Source: CAZMVY01 sp964569765
GTDB taxonomy: Bacteria > Planctomycetota > Phycisphaerae > UBA1845 > PWPN01
Reading direction: 5' to 3'
Assembly (NCBI GenBank): GCA_964569765.1
Contig: CAZMVY010000070.1
Location: forward strand, 1-19,127
Length of the DNA: 19,127 nucleotides
A program made the position numbers and the translations under genes. Each line of letters starts with the position of its first letter. Position 1 is the stretch's first letter. This document shows, piece after piece, positions 8,455-15,844 of the stretch. The notes beneath the pieces are model-generated. The model ran no database searches and was not told where the DNA came from. It saw only the letters and a program-made list of their open reading frames with translations.

Positions 8455-9492
8455 TCACTCCTGCGCCGTTCCCTGCGGCTCGCGGGAAGGCTTGCCGGCC
8501 GACACCGGGATCGATACATCCAGCCACACTGCCGGGCGCGTCACGCGGATGCGAGCCTCCCGAATCGCCGCCGGGATCAGCACCACGTCGCCCCGCCGGA
8601 CAGGCACGCGGCCGTGCCCGCCGTCGAAAACGATTTCCGCCTCGCCGTCCAGCATGATCCAGATGGCCGGTTCGGCGTAGGGGAGCACCTGCTCGGCGCC
8701 TTCGATCATGCGGACCTTCTCGATGATGAACTGCTCGCAGGCGGCCAGCCGGGTGACCGTCGTCCAGGCGTCGGCGGCGTGCGAGCGCTGCTGGGCGGGC
8801 GGCGGCGCGGGCCTGTCGAACTCGATGCACGCGAGCGCCTGCTCTGTGTGCAGCTCGCGCGGGCGCCCGGTCGCCGGGTCTACGCGGTTCCAGTCGAACA
8901 GACGGTAGGTCGTGTCGGAGGGCGTCTGGACCTCGGCCACGAGCACGCCCGCGCCCAGCGCATGCACGGTGCCGGCGGGAAGGTAGTAACAGTCGCCGGG
9001 CCGGACCGGCACCCGCCGCAGCAGCGGGGCCACCTCGCCGGAGCGGAGGGCGTCGGCGAGCTGTTCCCGCGTAACGCCGGGCCTGAGGCCGTGGTAGATC
9101 ACCGCGTCATCGCCGGCCGCGACGATATACCACGCCTCGTTCTTCATCCTCACGTTCGGATCGGCGTCCGCGACCCGTGCGGGCGGGTGTACCTGCACGC
9201 TGAGGTCCTCGCGGGCATCCAGAAACTTGACCAGCAGCGGGAACCGGCCGTCGACGGGCCGGGCGTGCCCGAGCAGATCCGGTCCCCACTTCTTCACGAG
9301 CGTCTGGAGCGAGATGCCCCTGCAAGGCCCGTCGCGCACGATCGACTCGTGGCCCGGCAGGTCCGCCAGCTCCCAGGATTCGCCGATCATCCGGCCCTCG
9401 GGGAGCGGTTTGCCGAGCACTTCGGCGAGCCGCCGTCCGCCCCAGATCTTGGGTTTGAAGATCGGCTCGAAAACCAGGGGGTACACGTGCAT
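8455..9492 (-). CDS. manA: Mannose-6-phosphate isomerase, class I
   Basis: 345 residues. Interconverts mannose-6-phosphate and fructose-6-phosphate in the cytoplasm, linking glycolysis to GDP-mannose supply. The zinc ligands of the cupin fold are visible: Q100 and H102 in LSVQVHPP, E119 in KNEAWYI and H177 in AGTVHALG. The start has the usual PxxKxxIWGG-type segment (FKPKIWGGRRL), and YRLFDWNR (197-204) carries the active-site Arg. Length and motif order match the short bacterial (Bacillus-type) class I enzymes, and a C-terminal cupin half is present (about 250-330). It lies downstream of polX with an 87-bp gap that contains a possible promoter, and is followed within six bases by the small unknown gene. 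Confidence 0.93.
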   Translation of the reverse strand: MHVYPLVFEPIFKPKIWGGRRLAEVLGKPLPEGRMIGESWELADLPGHESIVRDGPCRGISLQTLVKKWGPDLLGHARPVDGRFPLLVKFLDAREDLSVQVHPPARVADADPNVRMKNEAWYIVAAGDDAVIYHGLRPGVTREQLADALRSGEVAPLLRRVPVRPGDCYYLPAGTVHALGAGVLVAEVQTPSDTTYRLFDWNRVDPATGRPRELHTEQALACIEFDRPAPPPAQQRSHAADAWTTVTRLAACEQFIIEKVRMIEGAEQVLPYAEPAIWIMLDGEAEIVFDGGHGRVPVRRGDVVLIPAAIREARIRVTRPAVWLDVSIPVSAGKPSREPQGTAQE

Positions 9493-9509
9493 AGAGTCTC
9501 GTCGGTGCC

Positions 9510-9538
9510 GTTATTCCATCGCTCCGCCAGTCGGTCAA
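9510..9538 (-). promoter_or_regulatory. Candidate promoter of manA
   Basis: The minus strand reads TTGACC (9538-9533), a 17-base spacer, then AATAAC (9515-9510): 5/6 and 4/6 matches. Transcription would start near 9503, roughly 10 bases before the manA ATG. This would let manA and the small gene be transcribed apart from polX. Confidence 0.4.
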
Positions 9539-9579
9539 TCGGTTGCCCGGTCGGTCCGCCCCGCGGTCGCTCCCGCCCT

Positions 9580-11342
9580 TTATCGCTTCTTTACCAGGAA
9601 CTTCTTGAGTCCCGCGAGCGTCCGCGTGTTGATCACCGCCTCTTTCGTTACCCAGCCGCGCTTCGCCGTCCGCACGCCGTAGTCCTTCTGGTCCAACTGT
9701 TCGGCGGAGTGGGCGTCCGTGTTGATCGCCAGCATCGCGCCGGCCTCCACGGCCTGACGGGCGTGCGTGTCCTTCAGGTCGAGGCGCTGCCAGGATGCGC
9801 TCAGCTCCAGCGCGGTGTGCGTCCGGACGGCGGCCTTGATGACCTCGTCGATGTCGAGGTCCATCGCCTCGCGCCGGCCCAGGAGCCGGCCGGTCGGATG
9901 ACCGATGATCGTGACGTAGGGGTTTTCCATGGCCCGGATCGTGCGNNNNNNNNNNTGGTGGATGATGTGCACGCCGAGACGGTGCGGCGGGTGACCTTCG
10001 CGCGGGCCTGCCCCATGCCCATGTGGATGCTGGCGACGACGAGGTCGCACTCGGCCAGCACCTCGTCGGGGTAGTCGAGCGTCCCGTCAGAAAGGATGTC
10101 GCATTCGCAGCCGGCCAGGATCGTGATGCCCTTGAGCCGCCGGTTCAGCGCGCGGATTTCGCGAATCTGCCGGAGCAATCGCTCGGCGGGCATCCCGTTG
10201 GCGATGGCCTGGCTCCGGGAGTGGTCGCAGATCGCGATGTATTCGTAGCCGCGTTTCTTCGCGGCCGTGGCCATCTCCTCGATCGTGTGGCGGCCGTCGC
10301 TGTACGTCGAGTGCATGTGCAGGTCGCCGCGGATGTCCTCCAGAGCGATCAGTGCCGGGAGCGAGTCGGCCCGCTCCACCTCGCCCCGGTCCTCGCGGAG
10401 CTCGGGTTCGATGAACGGCAGGTCGAGCTTCCGGTAGATGCCGGCCTCGTCCCTGCCGGCGATCTGCCGGTCCCCGTCGAACAGCCCGTACTCGTTGAGC
10501 TTCCACTTTTTTCTGGCGGCCAGCTCGCGGAGGCGGATGTTGTGCTCCTTGCTGCCCGTGAAATACTGGAGGGCCGCCCCGAACGATTCGGCGGGGACCA
10601 CCCGCAGATCCACCTGAAGGTCGCCGCCCGCGGGCGTCTCGACAAGGACCGTGCCCTTCGTATCGCCGGCAGCCCGCACGGCTTTGACCATCGCCAGCGT
10701 GGTGAACGTCCGGATCACGTCCTCGCCGCGGGGGCTGCTGCAGAGCAGGTCCACGTCGCCGATCGTTTCGCGGCCGCGACGAAGCGAACCGGCGATCTCG
10801 ACGCGCGGGAGGTCGGCAGCGGTCTTGAGGGATTCGGCCAGGGTGCTGGCGACCGGCCAGGCAATTCCGAGCGGCGTGCGGCCGGCGCTGCGCTCCAGGA
10901 ATTCGATGCCTTGGCGGATGTTCTCGACGCTCTTGGCGCCGAAGCCGGGCAGCTCCGCGAGCTTGCCGGAGTCGATGGCCTTCTTGAGGTCGTCGAGGCT
11001 TTCCACGTGGAGCCTTTTCCAGGCGGCCTGGATCTTCTTGGGGCCCAGACCGGGTATCTGCAGGAGCGCGGGCAGACCCTCGGGCACCGAGGCGAGCAAT
11101 TCGGCGTGTTTGTCGATCCGGCCCTCTTTGACGTACTGGGCGATCTTCTGGGCCGTGCTCTTACCGATGCCCGGCACGGAGTCGAGCTTTCCGGCCGCCA
11201 GCAGGTCCGCAACATCCTCCGTCAGCCCTTCCACGGCGCGGGCCGCTTTGCGGTAGGCGTTGACGCGGAAGGGATCCTCGCCCTTGAGCTCCAGGAGGTC
11301 CGCAATCTGAGAGAAGATGTTCGCCAGCTCTCGATTCGCCAT
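9580..11342 (-). CDS. polX: DNA polymerase X family protein with PHP domain (interrupted by an assembly gap)
   Basis: About 588 residues, the usual size of bacterial PolX, which fills short gaps in base-excision-type repair and carries a PHP 3'-5' exonuclease. Order: helix-hairpin-helix segments (VPGIGKSTAQKI at 56-67, IPGLGPKK at 96-103, LPGFGAKS at 131-138); polymerase palm with GSLRRG (185-190), D196 and D198 in IGDVDLL, and D245 in LQVDLRV; FTGSKEHN (261-268); then the PHP domain with HMHS (342-345), CDHS (372-375), ECD (413-415), SIH (438-440), GHPTGR and NTDAH. All PHP metal motifs are present. Ten Ns at 9946-9955 interrupt the gene, and the frame after the gap differs from that before it, so the true missing length should be 2 modulo 3. 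The start at 11342 (MANREL) is chosen because it matches PolX N-termini; an in-frame ATG at 11387 would add 15 residues without similarity. Confidence 0.93.
9946..9955. other. Assembly gap (10 N)
   Basis: Ten undetermined bases within the PHP domain of polX. The coding frame changes across the gap, so ten is not the real size. The 5'-side protein reads SIHMGMGQARAKVTRRTV and then loses similarity just before the gap; the other side resumes at RTIRAMENPYV. The bases next to the gap may therefore also be unreliable. Confidence 0.98.
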
Positions 11343-11390
11343 GTTCCGTCTGTTCGTCCGCGCCGTACCGGATGGCCCGTCGCCCATACT

Positions 11391-11408
11391 GGCGGCTTAA
11401 TGGCCGCC
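11391..11408. promoter_or_regulatory. Perfect hairpin in the polX/lpxD divergent region
   Basis: GGCGGC (11391-11396) and GCCGCC (11403-11408) pair across a TTAATG loop. It lies 48 bases upstream of the polX ATG and just upstream of the lpxD promoter. It could be an operator or simply a structured leader; its role is unknown. Confidence 0.35.
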
Positions 11409-11422
11409 TGCCCGGCCGTAAA

Positions 11423-11452
11423 TTGACACTCGGATAACCGTTCCTCTATCAT
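11423..11452 (+). promoter_or_regulatory. Strong sigma70-type promoter of lpxD
   Basis: A consensus TTGACA (11423-11428), 18 bases, then TATCAT (11447-11452, five of six). This is the best promoter match I find in the window. Transcription would start near 11459, giving a leader of about 113 nt before lpxD with a purine-rich stretch (roughly 11472-11494). It probably drives lpxD and lpxI. Confidence 0.65.
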
Positions 11453-11571
11453 AGCCGCACGTTTCGGATAGCGGGAGAGAGGGAAAGGGAGCGGATTCCG
11501 AAAGCCGGGCCGGGCCGCCGGGGGCTTGGCATCCCTCGACACCGAGCGCAGGTTCGTGGTGGGTTCTCTAT

Positions 11572-12642
11572 ATGGGCAAGACGCTCGCCGAACTCGCATC
11601 CTGGTTGACCGCTCGCGGGCTGCCGAGCCGCGTGGACGGCGACGCGGCCGTGGCCATTGCTTCGGTCAACACGCTTGAGGACGCGGGCGCGGGCGAGATC
11701 AGCTTCCTTGCGAACCCCAAGTACGAGCGCATGGGCGGCCAGACGCGTGCATCGGCGGTCGTGGTGAAGGACGACTTCGTTCCGCCGCGGCCGATGAACC
11801 TGCTGCGCACGAAGGATCCCTACGCCGCGATTACGATGCTCATCGTGGAGATCCACGGGTACCGCCGGCATCCGCAATGGGGCATTCATCCGCGGGCGAA
11901 CGTCGCGAAGACCGCCCGCATCGGCGAGGGGGCGAACATCGGTCCCGGGGCGTGCATCGACGAGGATGTCGAGATCGGCCGGCGGGTCACGATTTACCCC
12001 GGGTGCTACGTGGCACGGGGCTGCCGGCTGGGCGACGACGTGGTCCTCTACCCCAACGTGGTGCTCTACGACGGCACGATCCTGGGGCATCGCGTCGTGA
12101 TCCATGCCGGGACGATCCTCGGCGAAGACGGCCTGGGCTATGCCCCGCTCAACGGCAAGTGGCTCAAGATTCCGCAGGTGGGCCGCGTGATCGTTGCTGA
12201 CGATGTCGAGATCGGCGCGAACTGCACGATCGACCGGGCTACCCTCGGCCAGACGAGCATCGGGGCGGGCACGAAGTTCAGCAACCTGATCGCCATCGGT
12301 CACGGGACCAGGATCGGCGAGGATTGCATGTTCGTCGCGCAGGTCGGGTTGGCCGGGTCCGTCACGGTCGGGCGGCGGGTTACCATGGCCGGGCAGGCGG
12401 GCGTCGTCGGGCACGTGTCGATCGGCGACGGGGCCACGGTCGCCGCCAAGGCCGGCGTGACGCACGATGTGGATCCCGGGATCACGGTGCTTGGGGCGCC
12501 GGCCGTGCCGATCCAGAAATGCAAACGCCAGGTGGCCCTGATCCAGCACCTGCCCGAGCTGAAGCGGAAGGTCAAGAGCCTGGAAGAGGAACTCGCGGCG
12601 CTGCGAAAGCTGCTGTCGCAGCCGCAGTGCGGCGATCAGTAG
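11572..12642 (+). CDS. lpxD: UDP-3-O-acylglucosamine N-acyltransferase
   Basis: 356 residues (E. coli LpxD 341). Adds the second 3-hydroxyacyl chain, from acyl-ACP, to UDP-3-O-acyl-glucosamine in lipid A synthesis. An N-terminal uridine-binding domain (about 1-100, with EISFLANPKY at 42-51) precedes a left-handed beta-helix of hexapeptide repeats (about 108-315, IGEGANIGPGACI and similar). The LpxD signatures GEDGLGYAP (184-192), KIPQVG (199-204) and GANCTIDRA (215-223) are present, and the catalytic His is H244 in IAIGHGTRIG. A charged helix closes the protein (328-349). No clear Shine-Dalgarno sequence precedes ATG 11572, but the N-terminus aligns well with the family. It is followed by lpxI after 75 bp, so two lipid A genes are paired. 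Confidence 0.96.
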   Translation: MGKTLAELASWLTARGLPSRVDGDAAVAIASVNTLEDAGAGEISFLANPKYERMGGQTRASAVVVKDDFVPPRPMNLLRTKDPYAAITMLIVEIHGYRRHPQWGIHPRANVAKTARIGEGANIGPGACIDEDVEIGRRVTIYPGCYVARGCRLGDDVVLYPNVVLYDGTILGHRVVIHAGTILGEDGLGYAPLNGKWLKIPQVGRVIVADDVEIGANCTIDRATLGQTSIGAGTKFSNLIAIGHGTRIGEDCMFVAQVGLAGSVTVGRRVTMAGQAGVVGHVSIGDGATVAAKAGVTHDVDPGITVLGAPAVPIQKCKRQVALIQHLPELKRKVKSLEEELAALRKLLSQPQCGDQ

Positions 12643-12645
12643 ACC

Positions 12646-12712
12646 CGGTTCGGGTTCGGGTATCGAACCGCAAGCCGCCCACGCCTGACACCCGACACCC
12701 GAAGCCCGAGGC
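12646..12712. repeat. lpxD-lpxI spacer: hairpin and four degenerate 7-bp tandem units
   Basis: Just after the lpxD stop, CGGTTCG (12646-12652) and CGAACCG (12664-12670) form a 7-bp stem with an 11-base loop. Then come four consecutive heptads at 12685-12712: CTGACAC, CCGACAC, CCGAAGC, CCGAGGC. The last includes the GAGG (12708-12711) that probably serves as the lpxI ribosome site. There is no T-run, so this does not look like a full terminator. Confidence 0.5.
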
Positions 12713-12717
12713 ACGGA

Positions 12718-13545
12718 ATGTCAAGCGGTCGAATCGGTCTCATCGCCGGCGCGGGGCGTTTTCCGTTCCTCGTCGCGCAAGGGGCGCGGCAGGCGGGACA
12801 CGAGGTGGTGGTCGTCGGACTCCGGGGGCTTGCCGACCCGTCCCTGCGGGAGCTGGCCGACCGCTTCTACTGGTCCGGCGTCGTCCGGCTCGGGCGGTGG
12901 ATCCGGATCTTTCGCCGCGAGGGCGTCTCCCGCGCGATCATGGCCGGGTCCGTCCGGAAGCGCGAGATGTACGGCCGCTTCCGCCTGCTGCGATACCTGC
13001 CCGACTGGACGACGATCCGGCTCTGGTTCTTCGTGGCGGCGGACAAGCGGAACGACACGCTGCTCCGCGCCGCCGCCGCCGAAATGCAGCGAAAGGGCGT
13101 CACCTTGAGCAACAGTGTCGAGTTCTGCGCGGATCACCTCGCGCGCCCGGGCGTCATGACGCGATTGCAGCCCTCCGCCGCGCAACGCAAGGACGCGGAG
13201 TTCGGCTGGCGGATCGCCAAGGAGATCGGGCGTCTGGATATCGGTCAGGCCGTCGCCGTCAAAGAGCAGGAGGGCATCGCGGTCGAGGCGATCGAGGGAA
13301 CCGACGACATGATCCGCCGCGCCGGAGCGTTGTGCCGTTCCGGCGGCTGGACGCTCGTGAAGGTCGCCAAGCCGGATCAGGACATGCGGTTCGACGTACC
13401 GACCGTCGGCGTCAACACGATCGAAAACCTGCATGCCAACGGTGCCCGGATGCTCGTCATCGAGGCCGGCAAGACGCTCATGGTCGATCGCGAGAAGGTA
13501 ATCGCGGCGGCGGACCGGCTTGGGATCGTCGTCATGGGCTCGTAA
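12718..13545 (+). CDS. lpxI: UDP-2,3-diacylglucosamine pyrophosphatase LpxI
   Basis: 275 residues, as in Caulobacter LpxI (about 276). Hydrolyses UDP-2,3-diacylglucosamine to lipid X and UMP, the step done by LpxH in E. coli. Conserved features: the N-terminal IGLIAGAGRFP (6-16), MAGSVRKR (75-82), VEAIEGTDDMI (189-199), and KPDQDMRFDVPTVG (218-231) with D226 in the place of the catalytic Asp known for the family. The usual KDG before the VEAIEGTD motif is KEQEG here. ATG 12718 is preceded by GAGG and the protein begins directly with the family N-terminus. Downstream of lpxD in the same direction; presence of LpxI rather than LpxH is common outside gamma-proteobacteria. Confidence 0.95.
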   Translation: MSSGRIGLIAGAGRFPFLVAQGARQAGHEVVVVGLRGLADPSLRELADRFYWSGVVRLGRWIRIFRREGVSRAIMAGSVRKREMYGRFRLLRYLPDWTTIRLWFFVAADKRNDTLLRAAAAEMQRKGVTLSNSVEFCADHLARPGVMTRLQPSAAQRKDAEFGWRIAKEIGRLDIGQAVAVKEQEGIAVEAIEGTDDMIRRAGALCRSGGWTLVKVAKPDQDMRFDVPTVGVNTIENLHANGARMLVIEAGKTLMVDREKVIAAADRLGIVVMGS

Positions 13546-13550
13546 CGGCA

Positions 13551-13578
13551 GGCGGGCGTCCCGCCGGGCGAACCCGGC
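13551..13578 (+). terminator. Overlapping hairpins after lpxI
   Basis: Two perfect 6-bp stems share bases and cannot form together: GGCGGG-CGT-CCCGCC (13551-13565) and GCCGGG-CGAA-CCCGGC (13563-13578). They begin five bases after the lpxI stop. No T-tract follows, so a terminator is possible but not of the standard intrinsic form. Confidence 0.35.
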
Positions 13579-13673
13579 GTGCAGGATACGCACCCCCGGG
13601 GACCATCGCGCTGCCGGGCCGACCCATGCCCGCCGCGGGGATTCGGAGCCGCGGCAGCGCAGGAGATCGATTC

Positions 13674-14795
13674 ATGCGAACCGGCGGTTCTGTTCTTCTC
13701 GTGTTGACTGTCCTGGCGACCGGCGCGTTCGGCGAACAGCCCGCCCGCATCGAAAAGAAGTTCATCGAGTTCGGCTGGGATGAGCCGGATTCGGCGTTCA
13801 TGCGGAAACACTGGGAGCAGATGGAGCGGACGCCCTTCGATGGGTGCGTGTTCCACATCAACTACCGCAAGCCCGACGGCAAGAACGGCACGTTCACGTG
13901 GCAGTGCTGGGGCCGCGAGGCCTTCACCGAGCCGGACGTGCGGGGCGCAATCGAGGACCTGAAAGCAACGCCGTTCAAGCGGTTTCGGCACAACTTCCTG
14001 CGGTTCAACGTGACGCCGGGAAACGTGGACTGGTTCGACGACTTTGCCGCCGTGCTGGGCAATGCGCGGCTCGCGGCGCACGTGGCCAGGGAGGGCGGGT
14101 GTCCGGGGCTGCTGTTCGACATCGAGCAGTACAACGCCCCGCTCTTCACCTACGGCAAACAGCGGGATGCGAAGACGAAGTCGTGGGAGGCATATGCGGA
14201 ACAGGCGCGGCGCCGCGGCCGCGAGGTGATGGCGGCGATGCAGGCGGGGTACCCGGGGCTTACGGTGTTCCTGACGTTCGGATACTGCCTGCCGTGGTCG
14301 GAGACGGACGGCCTCAAGCGGCCGCTGCGGGAGGTTTCGTACGGGCTGCTTGCGCCGTTTCTCGACGGGATGCTCTCGGCCGCCGAAGGAAAGACGCGCT
14401 TCATCGACGGCTGCGAGTCGGCCTACAGCTACTTCGAGGCGAAGAAGTTCGAGCGGGCGGCACGGCTGATGCGAGAGGATGTCCTCGCGATGGTCGCGGA
14501 CCGCGAGCGATACCGGCGGTTCTTCTCGATCTCCTTCGGGTTGTGGCTCGATTACGACTGGCGCAAGGCGGGCTGGAACGCCGACGATCCCGACAAGAAC
14601 GTGCATACGCCGGCGAAGTTCGAGGCGATCGCGAAGACGGCGCTGGAAACAGCGGACGAGTACGTGTGGATCTACAGCGAGACGCCGCGCTGGTGGACGC
14701 AGGAGGGCGGTCCGTCGAAACTCCCGGTCGCGTACGACCGGGCCCTGCGTGCGGCGAAGCGCACGGCAACGACGGCCTCTGCGCCGGCCAGGTAG
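13674..14795 (+). CDS. Secreted barrel-type protein, putative glycoside hydrolase-like
   Basis: 373 residues. Residues 1-20 form a signal peptide (MRTGG, hydrophobic core, cleavage after AFG). The mature protein shows segments typical of a (beta/alpha)8 barrel hydrolase: FIEFGWDEPD (30-39), FDGCVFH (55-61), LLFDIEQY (146-153), VFLTFGYCLPWS (198-209), FFSISFGLWLDYDW (283-296) and EYVWIYSETPRWW (329-341). Asp149, Glu151 and Glu336 at predicted strand ends are candidate catalytic acids, but this is inference. I recognise the type as common in planctomycetes without knowing its family number or substrate. AGGAG at 13661-13665, eight bases before ATG 13674, fixes the start. It follows lpxI by 128 bp of hairpin-rich sequence and may be transcribed separately. 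Confidence 0.85.
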   Translation: MRTGGSVLLVLTVLATGAFGEQPARIEKKFIEFGWDEPDSAFMRKHWEQMERTPFDGCVFHINYRKPDGKNGTFTWQCWGREAFTEPDVRGAIEDLKATPFKRFRHNFLRFNVTPGNVDWFDDFAAVLGNARLAAHVAREGGCPGLLFDIEQYNAPLFTYGKQRDAKTKSWEAYAEQARRRGREVMAAMQAGYPGLTVFLTFGYCLPWSETDGLKRPLREVSYGLLAPFLDGMLSAAEGKTRFIDGCESAYSYFEAKKFERAARLMREDVLAMVADRERYRRFFSISFGLWLDYDWRKAGWNADDPDKNVHTPAKFEAIAKTALETADEYVWIYSETPRWWTQEGGPSKLPVAYDRALRAAKRTATTASAPAR

Positions 14796-14833
14796 GCCGA
14801 AGCGGGCGTCGCTCCCTTCCGCCGGCCCTTCGT

Positions 14834-14846
14834 GCCGCCGGGCGGC
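14834..14846. terminator. Hairpin between convergent genes
   Basis: GCCGC-CGG-GCGGC lies in the 98-bp gap between the convergent secreted protein gene and the PfkB-type kinase gene. It could serve both sides, but there is no T-run on either strand and such GC stems arise easily in this sequence. Confidence 0.25.
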
Positions 14847-14893
14847 GTCCGGGCGGGTGATTGTCGCCGCGCGGGGGCCGCCGAAAGAGTTCC

Positions 14894-15844
14894 TCACGCG
14901 ATGCCTTCCACGACCGCTTTGGGCAGGAACTCCTGGACGTCCTTCATTGCAAAGCGGCATGGTTCGAGACCGACGGCCGAGGCCGTTGCCACCGCCAGCG
15001 CATACCGGTAGGAGTCCCGGACGTTGTCGTGCAGGATCTGGCCGGCGATGAAACCGGCCAGAAGACTGTCGCCGCAGCCGACGGTATTGCGGACCCGCTC
15101 GGGTTCGAGCGGCACATGGCCCGCCAGCACGGAATCGGAGATGAAGCAGAATCCCCCGGCCTCGCCACGGCTGACGATCACGGTCTTGACGCGACGGGCG
15201 AGATCGCGCCCGGCGGCGAGCAGGTCCGCTTCCGTCGTGAGCGGCCGGCCGGCGATCTCGCTGAGCTCCGCGACGTTGGGCTTCATCAGCCACAGCGGCA
15301 ACGAGGCGGCCGCCCGCAGCGGCTCCCCGGAGGTATCCACCGCGACGCGCGCCCCGGCCGAGATGCAGATCTCCAGCAGGTCTACGAACTGCTCCGGGCT
15401 GATCCCCTCCGGCACGGCCCCGGAGAAGACCACGATGCTGCCCTCGCGGCACATCAGGCTGAGCTTCTTGCCCAGGCGGATGCGGTGCGTGTCGCCGATC
15501 ACGAAGCCGACGTCGCGAATGTGCGTCTCGATGTGCGCGACCGGGTCCACGATCGTGATGTTCTCGCGGGTGGGGGCGGGCAACGGAAGAAACTGCGCCT
15601 GCACCCGCGAGGGATCGAACGCCTTCTCGAAGAACTCCACCTCCTGCTCGCCGAGGAAGCCCGTCGCGATGTTCCGGACCCCCAGCGTGGCCAGCGCGCG
15701 GGAGACGTTCACCGCCTTGCCCGCCGGCGTCCGCGAAACCAGCCGGCCGCGCTGATGCTGGCCGATCGCGAAGCGCGGCACCTCCATGATCCGGTCGATC
15801 GCCGGATTCAGCGAAACGGTGATTACAAGAGGCGTCTGGGCCAT
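14894..15844 (-). CDS. PfkB-family hexose/1-phosphofructokinase-type kinase
   Basis: 316 residues. Opens with VITVSLNPAIDR (7-18), the mark of the 1-phosphofructokinase/tagatose-6-phosphate kinase branch of PfkB (FruK, LacC, PfkB). The ATP site NTVGCGDSLLAGF (253-265) contains the catalytic base D259, and KPN..EL (188-194) is present. The substrate-side motif normally written GGKGxNVAR is AGKAVNVSR (41-49), with an Ala replacing a conserved Gly. Phosphorylation of fructose-1-phosphate to the bisphosphate is the likeliest reaction because the gene abuts a fructose-type EIIA, but tagatose-6-P or fructose-6-P cannot be excluded. The ATG directly follows the TAA of the upstream gene (TAAATG), which implies translational coupling. 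Confidence 0.87.
   Translation of the reverse strand: MAQTPLVITVSLNPAIDRIMEVPRFAIGQHQRGRLVSRTPAGKAVNVSRALATLGVRNIATGFLGEQEVEFFEKAFDPSRVQAQFLPLPAPTRENITIVDPVAHIETHIRDVGFVIGDTHRIRLGKKLSLMCREGSIVVFSGAVPEGISPEQFVDLLEICISAGARVAVDTSGEPLRAAASLPLWLMKPNVAELSEIAGRPLTTEADLLAAGRDLARRVKTVIVSRGEAGGFCFISDSVLAGHVPLEPERVRNTVGCGDSLLAGFIAGQILHDNVRDSYRYALAVATASAVGLEPCRFAMKDVQEFLPKAVVEGIA

Noticed and set aside
10023..11426. A 467-codon plus-strand open frame
   Set aside because: It is antisense to polX, whose motifs are unmistakable.
12324..13673. A long N-terminal extension of the secreted protein at 13674
   Set aside because: It overlaps lpxD and lpxI in another frame with Arg/Gly-rich shadow sequence; the signal peptide and AGGAG site fix the start at 13674.
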